A DNA stretch of 64,000 nt from Arenibacter certesii DSM 19833 (GCF_000429545.1 NZ_KE386914.1:62001-126000); one strand, 5' to 3'. Positions 9,784 through 18,783 are shown, counted from the first letter of the stretch. Numbers and translations are program-made. Notes: generated by a model not told the origin, from the sequence alone.

Positions 9784-10500
9784 ATGGGAATATATGACTT
9801 AATGATAAAATCCAAGGAAATTGAGCTTTCCCTAGATCAGATTCATTTCAGCCAAGTAAACGAAGACACCTTAAACCAGTTGTTGAACGAGTTTAAGCAT
9901 TTTGAAGCCTTAAAAAAATATGACTTACCCATAGATAATAAAATTCTCTTACACGGGCATACCGGGTGTGGAAAAACAGCTACAGCGAAAGCTATCGCTA
10001 AAAAGTTGAACAAGGACATCATTATTCTTAATTTGGGAGGAATTGTATCCTCCCGATTGGGGGAAACGGCCAAAAATGTCTCCAATATCTTCCAAAAAGC
10101 CAGTAGGGATAAGTCCGTCCTATTTATTGATGAGTTCGATTTTTTGGGAAAACTTCGGGATTACGACGACAAGGACTCAGGAGAGATGAAACGGCTAGTA
10201 AATACAGTCATTCAATTAATAGATTACCTTTCAAATGACACCTTGCTTATTGCGGCAACGAATCATATTGAAATAATCGACAAGGCTGTTTTAAGGCGAT
10301 TTCAGTTAAGATTAAAATTTGAACTTCCTTCACGGAAAGAACTAGACAGTTATTACGACGAATTGCTAAACAGGTATCCAGAAAAACTCCAGGATATTGA
10401 AAGGAAATATGACATTTCCTATGCCGAAGCCAAGGACATTATCCATAGGGAAGTAAAAAAACTGATAATAGAATGGGAAGAAAAGAAAGCGCAAAATTAG
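9784..10500 (+). CDS. small orphan AAA+ ATPase
   Basis: A 238-residue ATPase of the classical AAA type (FtsH/Vps4/spastin-like core). Walker A is GHTGCGKT (residues 58-65), Walker B is SVLFIDEFD with D116 and E117, sensor 1 is the AATNH segment (N160), and R171/R172 in AVLRRF are the likely arginine fingers. Only about 55 residues precede the core and about 60 charged, helical residues follow it; there is no protease, membrane or recognised substrate-binding domain. Related compact AAA proteins are often paired with a subtilisin-like protease or other effector, but no partner lies beside this gene. It probably remodels or unfolds a protein in the cytoplasm; the substrate is unknown. Confidence 0.82.
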   Translation: MGIYDLMIKSKEIELSLDQIHFSQVNEDTLNQLLNEFKHFEALKKYDLPIDNKILLHGHTGCGKTATAKAIAKKLNKDIIILNLGGIVSSRLGETAKNVSNIFQKASRDKSVLFIDEFDFLGKLRDYDDKDSGEMKRLVNTVIQLIDYLSNDTLLIAATNHIEIIDKAVLRRFQLRLKFELPSRKELDSYYDELLNRYPEKLQDIERKYDISYAEAKDIIHREVKKLIIEWEEKKAQN

Positions 10501-10558
10501 ATAGTTCGTTCATATGTATCACCTAGGAAAATAATACTCCTAGTATCATAAAAACAAT

Positions 10559-10592
10559 GTCCGTTGGGCTGTTTCCAGATCCAACGGACTTT
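10559..10592. terminator. terminator between AAA+ gene and convergent glycosidase gene
   Basis: GTCCGTTGG (10559-10567) and CCAACGGAC (10581-10589) form a 9-bp stem with a 13-base loop, followed by a short T-rich run. Located between stops at 10500 (plus) and 10650 (minus). Confidence 0.65.
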
Positions 10593-10649
10593 ATTATACT
10601 AATAACTTCTTTTCCTACACCCCTTACAAGAAGGCTAAAACAATATTTT

Positions 10650-11759
10650 TTATTTTTTGGTATAATCGGCATATATAGCTTTCTCAAAAGCTACCCAGTG
10701 CTCCGCTGTCATACGTTCTGGAGTAAACAAGCAAATTCCGGTAGCGCCGTTTTCTATAGATCCCCTGATAGCAGTTTCTATTTCGGACGGCAACAATCCG
10801 TGATTTTCTGGATCGTTTTCTTCAGTTTTATTCTCTGGATTAGGACAGATGAACAACCCACTAAAAATAGGTTTCTGGTTATTTACGGCCGCCACCTCTT
10901 CTTTAGTAACCTCCCCTACCCATTCTGGGCCTTTTAGGTAAAAATCATTATAATTCATAGGGTAAATAGCATCTAGATTCCATTTATCCCATTCTTGTCT
11001 AACCAATTTCTTGGAGATACTAGGGCCAGGAAAAACAGCTGCATTAATTTTCTTTCCTTTCTCATGCACTACTTCTGCTATACCATTTACCACATCGGTA
11101 ATTAAGTTGTACCTAAATTGCTTCCATTCTGCTACTTGCGAAGGATCTTCCACTTCCTTGATATCGATTCCAGACTCTACCTTAAAATCTGCCACGCAAT
11201 CGTCGCAGTAGCAATAGTCTGCAGGAGCATACTCCTCATCCATCACCAATCCGTATTTATCCCAAAGTCCTTCCGCTAAAATTACATCGGGAAACCGGAT
11301 ATAGTCCAAATGGATTCCGTCTACTTCTTCTACAGAAGCAATATTTCCATATAACTCAGCCAAAAATTGATGCGTACCGGGCTTATTGGGACAAAGAAAT
11401 TTGTAATATGGAACATATACCGGTTTATCAAATGCAGATTCCCCATTTCTATTTATTGCATATAGTTCAGGCGCCAACTTGGGGTTATCCCCTTGTACCA
11501 TAGTAGGTACCCAGGTATGGAATTCGAGTCCGGCTTCCTTCACCAATTTCCCAACCCTTTCATATGTTTTAGGATCTTGACCTCCATTATACATTAATCC
11601 GTCTATGCCTTTTTCCTTATAATCCTTAAAAGTAGCCAACAACTCTTGGTCCGTAGCCTCACCAGGTCCTCCCGTCCATGCATAGACAGGGATTTTAGAT
11701 TTTTCCGCGCAAGAGTACAGATTAAAAATAATGACAATGGCGGCAATTAATTTTTTCAT
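10650..11759 (-). CDS. putative glycosidase lipoprotein, GHL10/family-10-like TIM barrel
   Basis: A 369-residue lipoprotein: signal MKKLIAAIVIIFNLYSC with a lipobox ending in Cys17. The mature part looks like a GHL10-type barrel: VYAWTGGPGEATDQEL near the start, GIDGLMYNGG, FHTWVPTM, the signature VDGIHLDYIRFPD (about residue 145), then NAAVFPGP, AIYPMNYNDFY and GATGICLFTPE near the end. A four-Cys cluster (residue region CYCDDC) might bind a metal or form disulfides. It presumably acts on glycans at the cell envelope, but this family has few characterised members and the substrate is unknown. Monocistronic, with the AAA+ gene convergent. Confidence 0.8.
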   Translation of the reverse strand: MKKLIAAIVIIFNLYSCAEKSKIPVYAWTGGPGEATDQELLATFKDYKEKGIDGLMYNGGQDPKTYERVGKLVKEAGLEFHTWVPTMVQGDNPKLAPELYAINRNGESAFDKPVYVPYYKFLCPNKPGTHQFLAELYGNIASVEEVDGIHLDYIRFPDVILAEGLWDKYGLVMDEEYAPADYCYCDDCVADFKVESGIDIKEVEDPSQVAEWKQFRYNLITDVVNGIAEVVHEKGKKINAAVFPGPSISKKLVRQEWDKWNLDAIYPMNYNDFYLKGPEWVGEVTKEEVAAVNNQKPIFSGLFICPNPENKTEENDPENHGLLPSEIETAIRGSIENGATGICLFTPERMTAEHWVAFEKAIYADYTKK

Positions 11760-12234
11760 TTGTGTGTTTTAATGGGTTAATAAAATAATAGTATTACGAA
11801 AGGTCAAAATAATCAAAATTCCGGCTATAATGGAAATGGTTTCCCCCCTATTTTAATATATCACTTATGGCTGCTTAATTACTTTGATAACACTATAGGA
11901 AATTTCGCTTTTATAAACTCATGTTACGCTATCGTGTTAGTTCTTTAAACTCTTGATCTATTATTAAATTTATAAGAGGAAATTCCAGTATTACCACCTT
12001 AAAATAACTAATGTATCCTAAAAGATTTAAATTTTATAGCCAAATCAAATTCAAAGTAGTTGTTCTTGAAAGGAGCTATTATATTAAAGAACAAGCTGTC
12101 TTTAGCAATGAGGATATGGGTGGATTTACGATTAATAATGTAATTTCAACAATTATATATATCAAATTATACAAAAGTCATTTTATTATACCGTTCCGTT
12201 TTCTTAATTTGGCAATTCGAATAGCTCAAGAAAT
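11760..12234. other. 475-base intergenic region, no gene seen
   Basis: AT-rich spacer between the divergent glycosidase-like lipoprotein and the acyl-CoA ligase. An open frame of 99 codons starts at 12011 but runs into the ligase in another frame and resembles nothing, so I treat it as chance. No convincing hairpin, palindrome or consensus promoter was found. Confidence 0.5.
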
Positions 12235-14007
12235 ATGCAAGAAATTACCCGCCTTTTTGATTTCCCCTATTATCAGTTGGAGAAATACAATCTTAAAAAA
12301 TCATTGGTAACCAAGTACAATGGAGAATGGGTAGCTACCTCTTCCCAAGAATATGTAAACAAATCAAATCAAATTAGTCGCGCTTTATTACGATTAGGGA
12401 TAAAACCAAATGATAAAATTGCCGTGATATCCATGAGCAACAGAACGGAGTGGAATGTTATGGATATAGGGATACTACAATTAGGGGCTCAAAACGTACC
12501 TATCTACCCAACTATTTCCGAGGAGGATTACGAATATGTCCTTAATCATTCAGAGGCCATTTATTGCTTTGTCTCTTGTAGTGAGGTGTATAACAAGGTG
12601 GAAGCAGTACGGAAAAACATTCCTAATTTAAAGGAGGTGTTTTCATTCGATGAATTGGACAATTGCAAAAATTGGAGCGAAATCTTGGCGTTGGGTGTAG
12701 ATACTGCTAATCAGCCAGAGGTTGAAAAACACAAAAATGCGGTTAAGCCCCACGATTTGGCAACGTTAATCTATACCTCTGGTACCACGGGAAGACCAAA
12801 AGGTGTAATGCTCACACATGATAACGTAGTGAGCAACGCATTGGAAAGTTCTAAGCGGTTTTCTCTTGTAGAAGGAGATACAAATGCGTTGAGTTTTTTG
12901 CCTTTATGCCATATTTATGAACGTATGATCATATACCTCTACCAGTTTAGAGGAGTATCGATACACTATGCCGAATCTATGGATAAAATTAGCGATAACA
13001 TAAAGGAGGTTTCTCCCTATGTTATGACTGCCGTTCCCAGGGTTTTGGAAAAAGTGTACGACTCAATTATTGCAAAGGGAGCAGCCTTGACCGGGATAAA
13101 GAAAATGCTGTTCTTTTGGGCAGTGGATATCGGATTAAAATATGAGCCATACGGACAAAATGGATGGTGGTACGAGTGGCAACTAGCTCTTGCCCGTAAA
13201 CTAATCTTTAGTAAATGGAAAGCAGGCCTAGGTGGAAAATTAAGCTTTGTTGCTTCCGGAAGTGCCGCATTACAGCCTAGATTAGCAAGAGTATTCAATG
13301 CTGCAGAAATGGGCGTTATGGAAGGTTATGGACTTACGGAAACTTCTCCGGTAATTTCCGTTAACGATATGCGCGATGGCGGATTTAGAATAGGAACTGT
13401 AGGAAAGTTATTGGATCGTACGGAAGTGAAAATTGCCGAAGATGGAGAAATTTGCGTAAAAGGACCCCAAGTGATGTTAGGGTATTATAAGGATAAGGAG
13501 AAAACAGCTGAGGTTTTGGAGGGTGGATATTTTCATACCGGGGACATCGGCGAAATAGATTCGGATGGATTCCTAAAAATAACCGATAGAAAAAAAGAGA
13601 TGTTTAAAACCTCTGGAGGTAAATACGTGGCCCCACAATTATTGGAAAATAGATTTAAACAATCCCGATTCATAGAGCAGATCATGGTTATTGGGGAAGG
13701 GGAGAAAATGCCTGCAGCCCTAATCCAACCCGATTTCGATTTTATCCGAGATTGGGCCAAAATCCATAATGTAAAGGTGGGCGATAATAAGGACCTAGTC
13801 ACCAATGAAAAGGTACTGGAACGTTACCAAGAGGAAGTAGACCTCGCCAATGAAAATTTCGCCAAATGGGAAAAAGTGAAACAGTTTAGACTTACCCCGG
13901 ATGTCTGGAGTATAGAAGAAGGACACCTTACCCCCACCCTAAAATTGAAAAGAAAAATAGTCAGGGAAAAGTATAAAGATCTCTACAAAGAAATATATGG
14001 CCATTAA
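12235..14007 (+). CDS. fadD: long-chain acyl-CoA ligase (AMP-forming)
   Basis: ANL-superfamily enzyme activating a fatty acid to acyl-CoA via acyl-AMP, the entry step for the beta-oxidation genes downstream. The 590 residues contain the AMP-binding P-loop LIYTSGTTGRPKGVM, the GYGLTETSP motif (A5), GDIGEIDSDGFLKITDRKK (A7/A8) and the C-terminal KLKRKIVREKYK region with the expected catalytic lysine. No signal peptide; cytoplasmic or membrane-associated. It resembles the long-chain type found across Bacteroidota rather than E. coli FadD in detail. It has its own terminator at 14035, so it is a separate transcription unit from the regulator that follows. Confidence 0.92.
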   Translation: MQEITRLFDFPYYQLEKYNLKKSLVTKYNGEWVATSSQEYVNKSNQISRALLRLGIKPNDKIAVISMSNRTEWNVMDIGILQLGAQNVPIYPTISEEDYEYVLNHSEAIYCFVSCSEVYNKVEAVRKNIPNLKEVFSFDELDNCKNWSEILALGVDTANQPEVEKHKNAVKPHDLATLIYTSGTTGRPKGVMLTHDNVVSNALESSKRFSLVEGDTNALSFLPLCHIYERMIIYLYQFRGVSIHYAESMDKISDNIKEVSPYVMTAVPRVLEKVYDSIIAKGAALTGIKKMLFFWAVDIGLKYEPYGQNGWWYEWQLALARKLIFSKWKAGLGGKLSFVASGSAALQPRLARVFNAAEMGVMEGYGLTETSPVISVNDMRDGGFRIGTVGKLLDRTEVKIAEDGEICVKGPQVMLGYYKDKEKTAEVLEGGYFHTGDIGEIDSDGFLKITDRKKEMFKTSGGKYVAPQLLENRFKQSRFIEQIMVIGEGEKMPAALIQPDFDFIRDWAKIHNVKVGDNKDLVTNEKVLERYQEEVDLANENFAKWEKVKQFRLTPDVWSIEEGHLTPTLKLKRKIVREKYKDLYKEIYGH

Positions 14008-14034
14008 CCAATATCCCGCTACCCTATAACAATC

Positions 14035-14066
14035 AGCTCCTTACAACAATAAGGAGCTTTTTTTTA
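14035..14066 (+). terminator. intrinsic terminator after the acyl-CoA ligase gene
   Basis: AGCTCCTTA (14035-14043) pairs with TAAGGAGCT (14050-14058) in a perfect 9-bp stem with a 6-base loop, followed directly by eight T. Confidence 0.9.
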
Positions 14067-14083
14067 CATTGCTATTTTTTATT

Positions 14084-14111
14084 AAATTTATTATGCATGC
14101 ATAATAAATTT
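14084..14111. promoter_or_regulatory. perfect 28-bp palindrome, probable MarR operator
   Basis: All 28 bases are self-complementary, centred on TTATGCATGCATAA with AAATTTA and TAAATTT arms. It lies 30 bases before the marR ATG and just upstream of the -7 box at 14115, covering where a -33 element would be. MarR dimers usually bind palindromes of about 16-20 bp near their own promoter, so autorepression of marR and the fad genes is the natural inference. Confidence 0.75.
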
Positions 14112-14114
14112 TCT

Positions 14115-14122
14115 TATCTTTG
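14115..14122 (+). promoter_or_regulatory. candidate -7 element of the marR-fad operon
   Basis: TATCTTTG matches TAnnTTTG, starts 3 bases after the palindrome and lies 19 bases before the ATG at 14142. A repressor on the palindrome would block it. Confidence 0.55.
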
Positions 14123-14141
14123 AAATTCTCGCATCAAATAA

Positions 14142-14594
14142 ATGAAAGATACAACAATAGATTATGCGTTACGCGCCACTTGGCAAGCAGTAACAAAAAT
14201 GTATAATGAGGAAGCTAAAAAGTTTGGCAGCACTATGGCTGTCGGTTTTACGCTTTTAAGCATAGACCCTAAAACAGGTACTCCTTCCACAGCTTTAGGT
14301 CCAAAGATGGGAATGGAGGCCACCAGTTTATCTAGAATACTAAAAAGCATGGAACAAAAGGGTCTCATAGTACGCAAACCCAACCCTAATGATGGTAGAG
14401 GAGTCCTAATTCACCTAACTGATTTTGGACGTGAAAAAAGAAATGACTCCAAAGCAGTAGTCATTCGCTTTAATGAGACCATAAAGTCTCATGTATCAGA
14501 AGAACAATTAAATTCATTTTTTGAGGTGGCGGAGCTAATAAACCGCTTAGTCTCGGAAAAGAAAATTTACGATAAAAAGTCCATAACCAATTAA
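14142..14594 (+). CDS. MarR-family transcriptional regulator of the fad operon
   Basis: A 150-residue winged-helix repressor: helical dimerisation segment first, then a recognition region (ATSLSRILKSMEQKGLI) and a wing with the family motif DGRGVLIHLTDFGREK. Such regulators often sense acyl-CoA or aromatic ligands; being first in a beta-oxidation operon, an acyl-CoA effector is the obvious guess. Its stop is 12 bases before the fadN ATG, so the genes are cotranscribed, and a perfect palindrome lies in its promoter. The family is certain; the ligand and the operator assignment are inferred. Confidence 0.9.
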   Translation: MKDTTIDYALRATWQAVTKMYNEEAKKFGSTMAVGFTLLSIDPKTGTPSTALGPKMGMEATSLSRILKSMEQKGLIVRKPNPNDGRGVLIHLTDFGREKRNDSKAVVIRFNETIKSHVSEEQLNSFFEVAELINRLVSEKKIYDKKSITN

Positions 14595-14606
14595 TAATAA
14601 CTATTG

Positions 14607-17012
14607 ATGAAAAAACATATTAGAAAGGTAGCAGTTATTGGCTCCGGAATCATGGGAAGTGGAATAGCATGTCACTTTGCCAACATAGGAGTAGAAGTTT
14701 TACTGCTAGATATAGTACCACGAGAACTAAATGATAAGGAAAAAGCCAGTGGACTCACCTTAGAAGATAAGGCAGTACGCAATAGATTGGTAAACGAATC
14801 TTTAATGGTTGCATTAAAATCCAAGCCCTCCCCCATTTATCACCCAAAGTTTGCCCAGCGAATAACCACTGGAAATCTTGAAGATGATATCGCTAAAGTT
14901 GGCGAGGTTGACTGGATTATTGAGGTGGTCGTTGAACGATTGGACATCAAGAAAAAGGTATTCGAAAATCTGGAAAAATACAGAAAATCGGGAACATTAA
15001 TCACTTCCAATACCTCTGGTATTCCTATAAAATTTATGAGTGAAGGTAGAAGTGAGGATTTCCAGAAACATTTCTGTGGAACCCACTTTTTTAACCCCGC
15101 CAGATATTTAAAACTATTCGAGATTATTCCAGGACCAAAAACTTCACCAGAGGTTTTGGAATTCCTAAATGGATATGGTGAACAGTTTTTGGGGAAAACT
15201 TCGGTTATAGCCAAGGATACCCCTGCATTTATAGGGAACCGTGTAGGTATTTTTGGAATACAGAGCCTATTCCACATGGTTAAGGAAATGGGACTTACTG
15301 TTGAAGAAGTTGACAAATTAACTGGTCCTGTAATAGGTCGACCTAAATCGGCTACTTTCCGTACAGTAGATGTAGTAGGTTTGGATACCCTAGTGCATGT
15401 TGCCAACGGTATTAATGAAAACTGCCCCAATGATGAACGTCATGAGCTGTTTAAACTGCCTGGCTTCATCAATACCATGATGGAAAACAAATGGTTGGGA
15501 AGTAAAACAGGACAAGGTTTTTATAAAAAAATAAAGAATGCCGATGGTTCCAGTGAGATAAAAACACTAGACCTCAATACCATGGAGTACAGAGCTAATA
15601 AAAGAGCTAGTTTTGCCACTTTAGAGCTTACAAAAACCATAGATAAGGTTGTAGACCGCTATAAGGTGTTAGTTGGTGGAAAAGACACGGCCGGCGAGTT
15701 CTACAGAAAGAGCTTTGCAGCGCTATTTGCCTACGTATCTAACCGGATCCCAGAAATAGCGGATGACCTCTATAAAATTGATGATGCCATGAAGGCTGGA
15801 TTTGGATGGGAACATGGACCCTTTCAAATATGGGATGCCATTGGAGTGCAAGAGGGATTAGAAATGATAAAAAGTGAAGGTCTAAAAGCTGCCCCATGGG
15901 TATCAGAAATGCTAGCATCCGAAAATAAGTCGTTTTACAACGTAAAAAATGGGGCTACTTATTTTTATAATATCACCGCTAAAAAATCAGAAAAAGTACC
16001 TGGACAAGATGCTTTTATTATCCTAGATAATATTCGTAAGTCCAATGAAGTATTTAAAAACAGTGGTGTTGTAGTAGAAGATTTAGGAGATGGAATAGTA
16101 AATGTGGAATTCCAATCCAAAATGAATACCATTGGTGGCGATGTACTTGCAGGACTAAACAAGGCTATAGATATAGCTGAAAAAGATTTCCAAGGATTGG
16201 TAGTTGGCAACCAAGCTCCCAATTTCTCCGTAGGAGCCAATATTGGAATGATTTTTATGATGGCGGTAGAGCAGGAATATGATGAGCTGAATATGGCTAT
16301 TAAAATGTTTCAAGACACGATGATGCGAATGAGGTATTCCGCAATTCCTACCATTTCGGCACCCCATGGGATGACCTTAGGTGGAGGATGCGAACTTTCT
16401 CTTCATGCAGATAAGGTAGTTGCTGCAGCTGAGACTTATATAGGATTGGTAGAATTTGGTGTAGGAGTTATCCCTGGTGGAGGTGGATCTAAAGAATTTG
16501 CCCTTCGAGCGCAGGATACCTTTAAGAAAAACGACGTAGAATTAAACGTTCTCCAGGAGTACTTTCTTACTATAGGAATGGCAAAAGTCTCTACTTCTGC
16601 CTACGAAGCCTATGACCTAGGAATATTACAACACGGAAAGGATATAGTGGTAGTCAATAAAGACCGACAAATAGCAACCGCCAAAGCACATGCCAAATTA
16701 ATGGCAGAAGCAGGATATACTCAACCTATTAAACGCAAGGATATTAAAGTCCTTGGAAAACAAGCCCTTGGAATGTTCTTAGTAGGTACTGATGCTATGG
16801 AAGACAGTAATTACATAAGTGAACACGATAAGAAGATTGCCAATAAATTGGCGTATGTAATGGCAGGAGGAGACTTATCTGAGCCTACCCTGGTATCTGA
16901 ACAGTATCTATTGGATTTGGAAAGGGAAGCCTTCCTATCGCTATGTACTGAAAGAAAAACCTTAGAAAGAATTCAGCACATGTTAAAAACGGGTAAACCG
17001 TTGAGAAACTAA
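14607..17012 (+). CDS. fadN: 3-hydroxyacyl-CoA dehydrogenase / enoyl-CoA hydratase, FadN type
   Basis: Bifunctional beta-oxidation enzyme carrying out hydration of enoyl-CoA and NAD-dependent oxidation of 3-hydroxyacyl-CoA. The 801 residues have the dehydrogenase first (NAD fold VAVIGSGIMGSGIACHFA, then THFFNPARYLKLFE and GNRVGIFG) and the hydratase/crotonase domain last (NQAPNFSVGANI, GMTLGGGCELSLHAD, VEFGVGVIPGGGGS). This order is the reverse of E. coli FadB and matches B. subtilis FadN. I start at ATG 14607; a TTG at 14604 only adds one residue. Cotranscribed with marR. The stop is followed after 4 bases by the repeats that bracket the four-helix-bundle gene. Confidence 0.94.
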   Translation: MKKHIRKVAVIGSGIMGSGIACHFANIGVEVLLLDIVPRELNDKEKASGLTLEDKAVRNRLVNESLMVALKSKPSPIYHPKFAQRITTGNLEDDIAKVGEVDWIIEVVVERLDIKKKVFENLEKYRKSGTLITSNTSGIPIKFMSEGRSEDFQKHFCGTHFFNPARYLKLFEIIPGPKTSPEVLEFLNGYGEQFLGKTSVIAKDTPAFIGNRVGIFGIQSLFHMVKEMGLTVEEVDKLTGPVIGRPKSATFRTVDVVGLDTLVHVANGINENCPNDERHELFKLPGFINTMMENKWLGSKTGQGFYKKIKNADGSSEIKTLDLNTMEYRANKRASFATLELTKTIDKVVDRYKVLVGGKDTAGEFYRKSFAALFAYVSNRIPEIADDLYKIDDAMKAGFGWEHGPFQIWDAIGVQEGLEMIKSEGLKAAPWVSEMLASENKSFYNVKNGATYFYNITAKKSEKVPGQDAFIILDNIRKSNEVFKNSGVVVEDLGDGIVNVEFQSKMNTIGGDVLAGLNKAIDIAEKDFQGLVVGNQAPNFSVGANIGMIFMMAVEQEYDELNMAIKMFQDTMMRMRYSAIPTISAPHGMTLGGGCELSLHADKVVAAAETYIGLVEFGVGVIPGGGGSKEFALRAQDTFKKNDVELNVLQEYFLTIGMAKVSTSAYEAYDLGILQHGKDIVVVNKDRQIATAKAHAKLMAEAGYTQPIKRKDIKVLGKQALGMFLVGTDAMEDSNYISEHDKKIANKLAYVMAGGDLSEPTLVSEQYLLDLEREAFLSLCTERKTLERIQHMLKTGKPLRN

Positions 17013-17016
17013 CAGC

Positions 17017-17042
17017 TTTAGTATTGAGATATTAGTATTGAG
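17017..17042 (+). repeat. left repeat pair of the four-helix-bundle cassette
   Basis: Two direct copies of TTAGTATTGAG (17018-17028 and 17032-17042) with a 14-base period. Their reverse complement occurs twice on the other side of the gene, so the gene is bracketed by inverted repeats. Confidence 0.8.
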
Positions 17043-17055
17043 TAGTTAGACAGAA

Positions 17056-17403
17056 GTGCATAAAGTAGAAGGCTTAAAAATTTGGAGAAAGGCTATGGAT
17101 TTAACAAAATCTATCTATCAACTTGTAACTGAGTTACCTTCTGATGAAAACTACGGGCTAAAATCTCAAATAAAAAGGTGTTCCATTTCTATACCTTCAA
17201 ATATTTCAGAAGGTGCAGGAAGAAACTCCAATAAAGAATTTAAACACTTTTTGTCAATTGCAAATGGATCTGCCTATGAACTACAAACACAATTAATTCT
17301 ATTGTGGGAGTTAAATTTAATATCAAAAGAAAAAGTACAACCCATTATTGAACAATGCATTGAAATTCAGAAAATGAATTATTCATTTCAAAAAACATTA
17401 TAA
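17056..17403 (+). CDS. four-helix-bundle protein (S23/IVP family) inserted in the fad operon
   Basis: A 115-residue protein of the 23S rRNA intervening-sequence (S23) / four-helix-bundle family, related to the Avd protein of diversity-generating retroelements. Visible hallmarks are LKIWRKAMDLTKSIYQLV, LPSDENYGLKSQIKRCSISIPSNISEGAGR and FLSIANGSAYELQTQL. The start is GTG; it gives the usual short N-terminus before KVEGLKIW. No rRNA gene is here: it lies between fadN and fadA with 43- and 65-base flanks carrying inverted copies of TTAGTATTGAG. It has no evident role in fatty-acid metabolism. Family members may bind nucleic acid, but the function of these stand-alone copies is not established. 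The bracketing repeats suggest an inserted cassette. Confidence 0.88.
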   Translation: MHKVEGLKIWRKAMDLTKSIYQLVTELPSDENYGLKSQIKRCSISIPSNISEGAGRNSNKEFKHFLSIANGSAYELQTQLILLWELNLISKEKVQPIIEQCIEIQKMNYSFQKTL

Positions 17404-17432
17404 ATCACCTTATAAATATCCAACACTAAAAT

Positions 17433-17464
17433 CTCAATACTCATATCTAAATACTCAATACTAA
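17433..17464 (+). repeat. right repeat pair of the four-helix-bundle cassette
   Basis: CTCAATACTCA (17433-17443) and CTCAATACTAA (17454-17464): the second is the exact inverse complement of the left-side repeat, the first differs by one base. The pair ends 4 bases before the fadA ATG. Confidence 0.8.
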
Positions 17465-17468
17465 AATC

Positions 17469-18659
17469 ATGAAAACAGCATATATAGTAAAAGCATATAG
17501 AACAGCGGTAGGAAAAGCTCCTAAAGGGGTCTTCCGCTTTAAGCGTACAGATGAATTGGCAGCGGAAACCATAGAATATATGATGAAAGAGTTGCCACAG
17601 CTCGATAAAAAACGCATTGACGATGTCATTGTAGGAAACGCCATGCCAGAAGGTTCTCAAGGGCTTAATATGGCACGACTCATCTCTTTAATGGGATTAG
17701 ACATAGTTGACGTTCCTGGAGTTACTGTAAACAGATTTTGCGCCTCTGGAATAGAAACTATTGGAGTAGCCACCGCAAAAATTCAAGCTGGTATGGCCGA
17801 TTGTATTATTGCTGGGGGAGCAGAAAGCATGAGTGCGGTCCCTATGACTGGCTATAAAACAGAACTTAATTACGACTTGGCTAAATCTGGTCACGAAGAT
17901 TATTACTGGGGTATGGGAAATACTGCTGAAGCTGTTGCCAAGCAGTTTAAGGTATCTAGGGAAGATCAGGACGAGTTTGCCTACCATTCCCATATGAAAG
18001 CGTTAAAAGCGCAAGCAGAAGACCGCTTCCAAAGTCAGATCGTACCAATAGATGTAGAGCAGATTTATATAGATGAGAACGGAAAAAAGGCGACAAAGAA
18101 CTATACGGTCACCAAAGATGAAGGTCCCCGTAAAGGAACTAGTTTAGAAGCTTTGGCGAAACTTCGCCCCGTATTTGCTGCTGGAGGTAGCGTTACTGCT
18201 GGAAACTCTTCCCAAATGAGTGATGGCGCCGCCTTTGTAATGGTAATGAGCGAAGAAATGGTAAAAGAATTAAACTTGGAACCCATTGCCAGACTGGTAA
18301 ATTATGCTGCTGCAGGTGTAGAACCTCGGATTATGGGGATCGGACCGGTAAAAGCCATTCCCAAAGCGCTAAAGCAAGCGGGATTAAAGCAAGAGGATGT
18401 AGAATTAATTGAGTTAAACGAAGCCTTTGCTTCTCAATCCATAGCAGTAATTAGAGAGTTAAACCTTAACTCTGATATTGTAAACGTTAACGGTGGAGCC
18501 ATCGCTTTAGGCCATCCATTAGGATGTACAGGTGCCAAGTTGTCCGTTCAACTGTTCGACGAAATGAGAAAGCGAAATATGAAAGGGAAATATGGTATGG
18601 TTACCATGTGCGTAGGAACCGGACAAGGAGCAGCAGGGATTTATGAGTTCCTAAATTAA
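17469..18659 (+). CDS. fadA: acetyl-CoA C-acyltransferase (3-ketoacyl-CoA thiolase)
   Basis: Last step of beta-oxidation, cleaving 3-ketoacyl-CoA with CoA. The 396 residues show the nucleophile C91 in [11 protein letters not shown], the [12 protein letters not shown] segment, [10 protein letters not shown], the catalytic His in [15 protein letters not shown] and the second catalytic Cys in [11 protein letters not shown]. Length is typical for the family. It follows the four-helix-bundle cassette, whose right repeats end just before this ATG; without the cassette it would be close behind fadN. An acyl-CoA dehydrogenase follows after 124 bases. Confidence 0.95.
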   Translation: MKTAYIVKAYRTAVGKAPKGVFRFKRTDELAAETIEYMMKELPQLDKKRIDDVIVGNAMPEGSQGLNMARLISLMGLDIVDVPGVTVNRFCASGIETIGVATAKIQAGMADCIIAGGAESMSAVPMTGYKTELNYDLAKSGHEDYYWGMGNTAEAVAKQFKVSREDQDEFAYHSHMKALKAQAEDRFQSQIVPIDVEQIYIDENGKKATKNYTVTKDEGPRKGTSLEALAKLRPVFAAGGSVTAGNSSQMSDGAAFVMVMSEEMVKELNLEPIARLVNYAAAGVEPRIMGIGPVKAIPKALKQAGLKQEDVELIELNEAFASQSIAVIRELNLNSDIVNVNGGAIALGHPLGCTGAKLSVQLFDEMRKRNMKGKYGMVTMCVGTGQGAAGIYEFLN

Positions 18660-18783
18660 CAAGTTGACTCTTTAAACAAAATGATCAATCAATTACCGCT
18701 CTCACCTAGTGAGTGAAAAATAACGTTAAATTTTAAAACGCCCGTTATACCTGCAGATCGAAAAGCAGATCGGGAAAAGGCCT

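Noticed and set aside
10557-10937. 126-codon plus-strand frame
   Set aside because: It lies over the terminator and antisense to the clearly coding glycosidase lipoprotein; no family features.
12011-12310. 99-codon open frame upstream of the acyl-CoA ligase
   Set aside because: It overlaps the ligase gene in another frame, has no recognisable domain, and its composition looks like translated AT-rich spacer.
14840-15430. 196-codon minus-strand frame within fadN
   Set aside because: Exact shadow of the conserved dehydrogenase domain; no own start context.
17056-17403. Possibility that the four-helix-bundle gene marks a 23S rRNA intervening sequence
   Set aside because: Both flanks are protein-coding fad genes; there is no rRNA sequence here.
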